The translations under genes and the position numbers were made by a program. The notes beneath the pieces are model-generated. The model was not told the DNA's origin, ran no database searches, and was given only the letters and a program-made list of their open reading frames with translations. Shown here piece by piece: positions 59,298 to 62,743 of a DNA stretch of 62,743 bases. This DNA comes from Flavobacteriia bacterium (GTDB taxonomy: Bacteria; Bacteroidota; Bacteroidia; Flavobacteriales_D; Crocinitomicaceae). The first letter of the stretch is position 1. Each line of letters starts with the position of its first letter. The stretch lies in NCBI GenBank assembly GCA_026391005.1, contig JAPLEV010000053.1, positions 73,218-135,960 of the forward strand, read 5' to 3'.

Positions 59298-61049
59298 ATG
59301 AAGCGTAAAATTATTAGTTCCTTCCTGAAGCTCCCCTTTACTACATTATCCGAAAACTCATCCAGGGCATCCAAATCAAATCAGCATCTATTTTCACGAA
59401 TTGTGATTGACATATTGGATGACGAATTATGGGGATCGAAGGTTAGTGTCATAGGTAATCTACTCATAATTATCGCTATTTTAATGAGTACATTGGATTA
59501 TATTTTAAGTAATGGCGAAGGCGGTTTTCTTATTACAAGTAATCCTGTAAAATATCTAATTGCTAGTTTCTTTACGCTCGAATTCTCACTTCGAATTTGT
59601 TACTCAAAATCGCTTGGATTCAAATCTCCATCACAATTAAATTATCTTTTCTCCTTTTTAGGGGTGATTGATCTACTCAGCTTAGCCCCAATTCTACTCG
59701 ATTTATTTGCAGTGCCTTTCTTGAGTGTATTCGGCGCATTACGCATTCTTCGCCTTTGGCGGGTCGCTCGTTATATACCTTCCTTTAGTGTGATATCAAA
59801 TGCTTTTAATGCACGAAAAGAAGATATTATTACCTCATTACTGGGCGTAGTACTACTTTCGCTAACCCTGTCCGCGTTTATGTTTCACTTCGAAAACGCC
59901 CATAAAGAAAGCTCGTTTAAAAATATATTGGAGGTATTTATCTGGTCCATTGGAAAATACACAGGTGATTATGGTGCGATTGCGTTAAAAACCCCCATTA
60001 GTGATATGGGAAAAGTTATCGCCACTATAAATGGATTATTAGGGATTGCCTTGTTTGCACTTCCTGCCGGCCTTCTAGCCTCTGCCTTTATCGAACAACT
60101 GGAGAAAAAAAGAAAAATGCAGACGATCAATGAGCGCATTAATTCAATTGAAAAACACTTTGCTAAACTGACTGGTGGCGGTAAGCATTTTAAATACAAA
60201 ACCCATCCACGCTATGCTTCAACTGACTACATTCAAAGTAAGTTTTTATTAAGTGAGAGCGAGTTGTTTGAATGTATTCGTGAGGCGCAGTGCCTCCGAT
60301 TTAGGGCTTTAAAGTCGAGCCCAGAGCGAAGCGTATCCGATATTCGAATCATTGAGTCTTTCAAATCTAATTGCGCATATGGTTATAGACAATTCAATGA
60401 ACACAGTAAGGTGGTTCTTATTAATGCAATTGGTCAAAATGAACGTGGTATTTCGCATTTCTCTTACACCATAGCGAAAGGGCTTAAACTCAACTTCCTT
60501 GCTCGTGAGTTTGAACTATTAAATCAATCAGGCGAAAGTATTTTAGGCAACTCATCCAAAGAATATCAAAGCTACTTAGCAAATGATATCGCAGAATTCA
60601 ACCCAAGCTTTTTAGCGTTTTTGAAAGACATAGAATCGTTTGATGATCAGGTATTCTTTATTATTTTATCCTCTGCAGCCTCAGGAAGAAAAGATGTTGT
60701 TCTAGAGTATGGGAATGACATAAATACAATTGGATGGGATAATGAGAAGACAACATTGAATTCCGAGCTTACATTGAATTACATAATCAAAGAAGTTAGC
60801 GATGGGTTATCGGAAGTTCAATATACAGGATCCAACCAAATTAAGGTTACACAGGATTTTAGTTTAGATCAAAATACAATTGGCAATAATAAAGACAATT
60901 CACTCCAACGGCTAATCCATAAGAAAACAGGAGCGAATGTAATATCGCTCTATCTTAACATTAAAATTCTTACTGATAACAATAGTACTTACTACTGTGC
61001 TGCAACGGCAATAGGTGACATAATCGAACGAATTGAAGGCAGCCTTTGA
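59298..61049 (+). CDS. Voltage-gated cation channel-like protein with large cytoplasmic domain
   Basis: A 583-residue protein. Residues about 50-280 form a six-helix ion-channel unit: S4 carries R at every third place (A-L-R-I-L-R-L-W-R-V-A-R), and the pore loop and S6 (I-W-S-I-G-K-Y-T-G-D-Y-G, then N-G-L-L-G-I-A-L-F-A-L-P-A-G) follow the potassium channel layout. The filter reads T-G-D-Y-G, not the standard T-V-G-Y-G-D, so selectivity is uncertain. About 300 further cytoplasmic residues do not match RCK or cyclic-nucleotide domains by eye. ATG 59298 is preferred to TTG 59268, which lies in the promoter element. Confidence 0.85.
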   Translation: MKRKIISSFLKLPFTTLSENSSRASKSNQHLFSRIVIDILDDELWGSKVSVIGNLLIIIAILMSTLDYILSNGEGGFLITSNPVKYLIASFFTLEFSLRICYSKSLGFKSPSQLNYLFSFLGVIDLLSLAPILLDLFAVPFLSVFGALRILRLWRVARYIPSFSVISNAFNARKEDIITSLLGVVLLSLTLSAFMFHFENAHKESSFKNILEVFIWSIGKYTGDYGAIALKTPISDMGKVIATINGLLGIALFALPAGLLASAFIEQLEKKRKMQTINERINSIEKHFAKLTGGGKHFKYKTHPRYASTDYIQSKFLLSESELFECIREAQCLRFRALKSSPERSVSDIRIIESFKSNCAYGYRQFNEHSKVVLINAIGQNERGISHFSYTIAKGLKLNFLAREFELLNQSGESILGNSSKEYQSYLANDIAEFNPSFLAFLKDIESFDDQVFFIILSSAASGRKDVVLEYGNDINTIGWDNEKTTLNSELTLNYIIKEVSDGLSEVQYTGSNQIKVTQDFSLDQNTIGNNKDNSLQRLIHKKTGANVISLYLNIKILTDNNSTYYCAATAIGDIIERIEGSL

Positions 61050-61196
61050 GAAGTGTCGTTATTTATTGTAAACAAAATTGCTGATCCACCTTTGTTTTAT
61101 TATATTTGATTTTAAAGTGAATAAAGTATCAATATACAAAGAGTTGTTATTCGGGTGCTATATTACTAAAAATCGTAATTTTTAATTCGAAAATTA

Positions 61197-61646
61197 ATGA
61201 CCTATAAAAATTTATCATTATTACTATTTCTAGCTCTTTTCTCTTGTTCTACAAGCGATAAAAAGGAAGAAAATGAAAAAAAACCAAGCAAAGAGGAACT
61301 AACTGGAAGTCAAACAGAACTGAATTCACAAGAAATTGACAACGCTACCTATTCAAGAGAATTATTAGACAGTGTTTATAATGCTGTTATTTTGGAATAT
61401 AAAGATCAACTTACCTTTATTTCAAACTTTAAAAAGTCACAAAAATTGTGGGAACGATATATGGAAGCGCAATTATTAGCAAGGTTTCCAGAAGATGATT
61501 CAACGAGAGATGGTAGTTGTTTTTCCATGTGTTATTCATTATATCAACAAGAATTATTCAAAGAAAGAATAAAAACCATAAATGAATGGCTGACAGGTTT
61601 TCCTCAAGGTCAAATATGTGGGGGCAGCGTGAAAGTTAAGGAATAG
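61197..61646 (+). CDS. Small lipoprotein, DUF1311/LprI-like
   Basis: A 149-residue lipoprotein: signal with F-L-A-L-F-S-C (Cys at 17), acidic/basic linker, then a helical domain (about 55-140) with L-D-S-V-Y-N-A-V, F-K-K-S-Q-K-L-W-E-R-Y, C-F-S-M-C and N-E-W-L-T. The pattern Y-x2-L-x-n-K-x-S-Q-x-x-W-x-x-Y resembles DUF1311 (LprI, a lysozyme inhibitor family), which is my best guess. The gene ends directly at the hydrolase-like remnant (61647). Confidence 0.7.
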   Translation: MTYKNLSLLLFLALFSCSTSDKKEENEKKPSKEELTGSQTELNSQEIDNATYSRELLDSVYNAVILEYKDQLTFISNFKKSQKLWERYMEAQLLARFPEDDSTRDGSCFSMCYSLYQQELFKERIKTINEWLTGFPQGQICGGSVKVKE

Positions 61647-61703
61647 GAAAAACCTACGGAAATTAATAAATTGATGGAGTCATACTTATGCAAAACCAGT
61701 TAA
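61647..61703 (+). pseudogene. 57-nt direct repeat, right copy: detached 3' end of an alpha/beta hydrolase gene
   Basis: Starting on the base after the lipoprotein's stop, 18 codons plus stop read E-K-P-T-E-I-N-K-L-M-E-S-Y-L, matching the last 19 codons of the hydrolase at 37086-37142 (E-K-P-A-E-V-N-Q-L-M-E-S-Y-L) at 46 of 57 bases with no gap, and ending in a stop at the same position. Similarity ends abruptly on both sides. Confidence 0.8.
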
Positions 61704-61735
61704 ATTTTAACTTTATTTGTTAAATAAAAAACGCA

Positions 61736-62413
61736 ATGTTCAAAAATCTAGATATAGATAAGGTTACTGCTGCAATAGAACTACTGCGCTTACGAGTACA
61801 GGAAAGATTTCCAACAGCCAACTTACTAAATGTCTGTAATGAATTAAAGGAGCTTTCCAATAATGCTAAAGCCAACATTCAGCACTTAAACAAGCCATAT
61901 GTTTATTTTAGAATCATTTTTTCATTCTTAATTATTTTAACAATAGTGCTTATAACCTATACCATATGGCATATTTCAAGTCAGGACCTTCCTTCAAACT
62001 TTCAAAGTTTTATCGCAACAAGTGAAGCACTGATGAATGAATTAGTCATGATTGGAGCTGCATTTTACTTTATTGGAAAGTTTGAAAACAGTTTGAAACA
62101 AAAAAAAATATTATATGCTTTGCAAGAATTAAGAACGATAATTCATGTTATCGATTTGCACCAATTAACCAAGGACCCTACTCCTATTTTACAAAACAAT
62201 ACGGAACATTCTCCTGAAAGGGCTCTCTCAAAAAGCGAATTAAACAGGTACCTAGATTATTGCAGTGAAATGTTATCCCTTACATCAAAAGTTGCAGCCA
62301 CATACGGCTTTAATTGTAATGACCAAATAGTATTAGACACGATTCATAATATTGAGGTTCTCAGCGGAACACTTTCTAATAAAATATGGCAAAAAATAAC
62401 CATTAATACATAA
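61736..62413 (+). CDS. Two-helix membrane protein of unknown function
   Basis: A 225-residue protein that I do not recognise. It has a cytoplasmic N-terminal helical part (1-55), two membrane helices (about 58-80 and 102-120) with a short loop between, then a second helical cytoplasmic part of about 100 residues. The overall form is like a membrane-anchored helical scaffold of the type seen next to defence or signalling genes, but nothing specific can be said. It lies outside the 57-nt repeats, before an IS3-family element. Confidence 0.68.
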   Translation: MFKNLDIDKVTAAIELLRLRVQERFPTANLLNVCNELKELSNNAKANIQHLNKPYVYFRIIFSFLIILTIVLITYTIWHISSQDLPSNFQSFIATSEALMNELVMIGAAFYFIGKFENSLKQKKILYALQELRTIIHVIDLHQLTKDPTPILQNNTEHSPERALSKSELNRYLDYCSEMLSLTSKVAATYGFNCNDQIVLDTIHNIEVLSGTLSNKIWQKITINT

Positions 62414-62610
62414 TACTTTTTACACCGTAAAAAATTGGCTTCTGATTATATAACTTCAGACAGCAAACAATTAATGTCCATCAGTAGAACTTAATTAGCA
62501 CTAAGAGTGAATCTCTTGGCACACTTTATATTTTGTAACTAAACAGAAAAAGAAGTTATAAGACGCGTGTTGAAGTATTCCATAGACGCTATCAAAAAAG
62601 AAATAATATA

Positions 62611-62632
62611 ATTCCCCCCATTTTTAAGACAG
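62611..62632 (+). repeat. Possible left inverted repeat of the IS3-family element
   Basis: The C-rich ATTCCCCCCATTTTTAAGAC and following AGC, 31 nt before the transposase ATG, resembles terminal repeats of IS3/IS150-group elements (a C run followed by an AT-rich tract). The right end is outside the window, so it cannot be tested here. Confidence 0.35.
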
Positions 62633-62662
62633 CTAGTTAAAGTGTAATTTTAACAGTTGTAT

Positions 62663-62743
62663 ATGAAAAAAGAAAGAAGAAAATTTAGTGCGCAATTCAA
62701 AACTAAAGTTGCATTAGAAGCCATTAAGGAGAAGGAAACTATT
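62663..62743 (+). mobile_element. IS3-family transposase OrfA, 5' end (cut by window edge)
   Basis: The 27 visible residues begin M-K-K-E-R-R-K-F-S-A-Q-F-K-T-K-V-A-L-E-A, the usual start of the helix-turn-helix OrfA of IS3-group elements. The gene continues beyond the window. The 249 nt before it hold no gene I can support. Confidence 0.88.

Overview
The window is AT-rich chromosomal DNA from a member of the Bacteroidota, most likely a Flavobacteriales-type marine or freshwater bacterium. The evidence is two proteins with C-terminal type IX secretion (Por) sorting domains plus a secreted RCC1-repeat protein of the same kind, a bTHX ribosomal protein, a CtaA-type heme A synthase, and many promoters of the Bacteroidota form TAnnTTTG (sometimes with TTG 17-23 bp upstream). 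A family-level placement (for example Crocinitomicaceae) would be a guess.

Layout. 1-9.2 kb is housekeeping: end of fmt, gpsA, aspartate kinase, a ferrous iron locus (feoA, feoB and a 47-residue Cys-rich membrane protein), corA, bTHX, serC-serA. 9.2-12.7 kb is mixed: an MntA/HepT toxin-antitoxin pair, a Cas4-like/DUF2779 nuclease-type protein, a cyclophilin and an orphan. 12.9-17.7 kb holds three POT peptide transporters in a row. 17.9-23.6 kb carries secreted T9SS cargo and heme A synthase. 23.7-25.9 kb has a CAT-anticodon tRNA, an AbiEi/AbiEii-type toxin-antitoxin pair and a cluster of repeats. 26.0-29.9 kb is a radical SAM / lipoprotein / beta-barrel operon. 30.1-37.1 kb is a tight seven-gene operon that looks like a lipid or polyketide-like biosynthetic cluster: NAD-dependent reductase, metallo-hydrolase, AMP-forming ligase, KAS III-type condensing enzyme, desaturase, sulfotransferase and an alpha/beta hydrolase with Cys in place of the usual nucleophilic Ser.

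37.6-58.6 kb is the most striking part: a phospho-threonine signalling island with seven Ser/Thr kinase genes (plus a truncated eighth), a PP2C phosphatase, six proteins with FHA domains (one a double-FHA ABC transporter, one an FHA-M48 protease fusion, one a vWA-like-TM-FHA protein), a second M48 protease, a LEA14-like protein and a FISUMP-domain lipoprotein. Most kinases have one cytoplasmic kinase domain, a transmembrane segment and a different C-terminal sensor. Many junctions are 4-nt ATGA overlaps, so the core is one transcript on the minus strand. The likely logic is: membrane kinases sense the envelope, phosphorylate threonines, FHA modules read them, PP2C resets them, and outputs are envelope proteolysis and ABC-type export.

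The island and the following potassium-channel-like gene and lipoprotein are bracketed by a 57-nt direct repeat: the last 19 codons of the alpha/beta hydrolase at its left edge and a detached copy of the same 19 codons at 61647-61703. The island therefore may have been inserted at, or duplicated together with, the end of the biosynthetic cluster. The window ends in the start of an IS3-family transposase. No rRNA, CRISPR array, integrase or prophage was seen.
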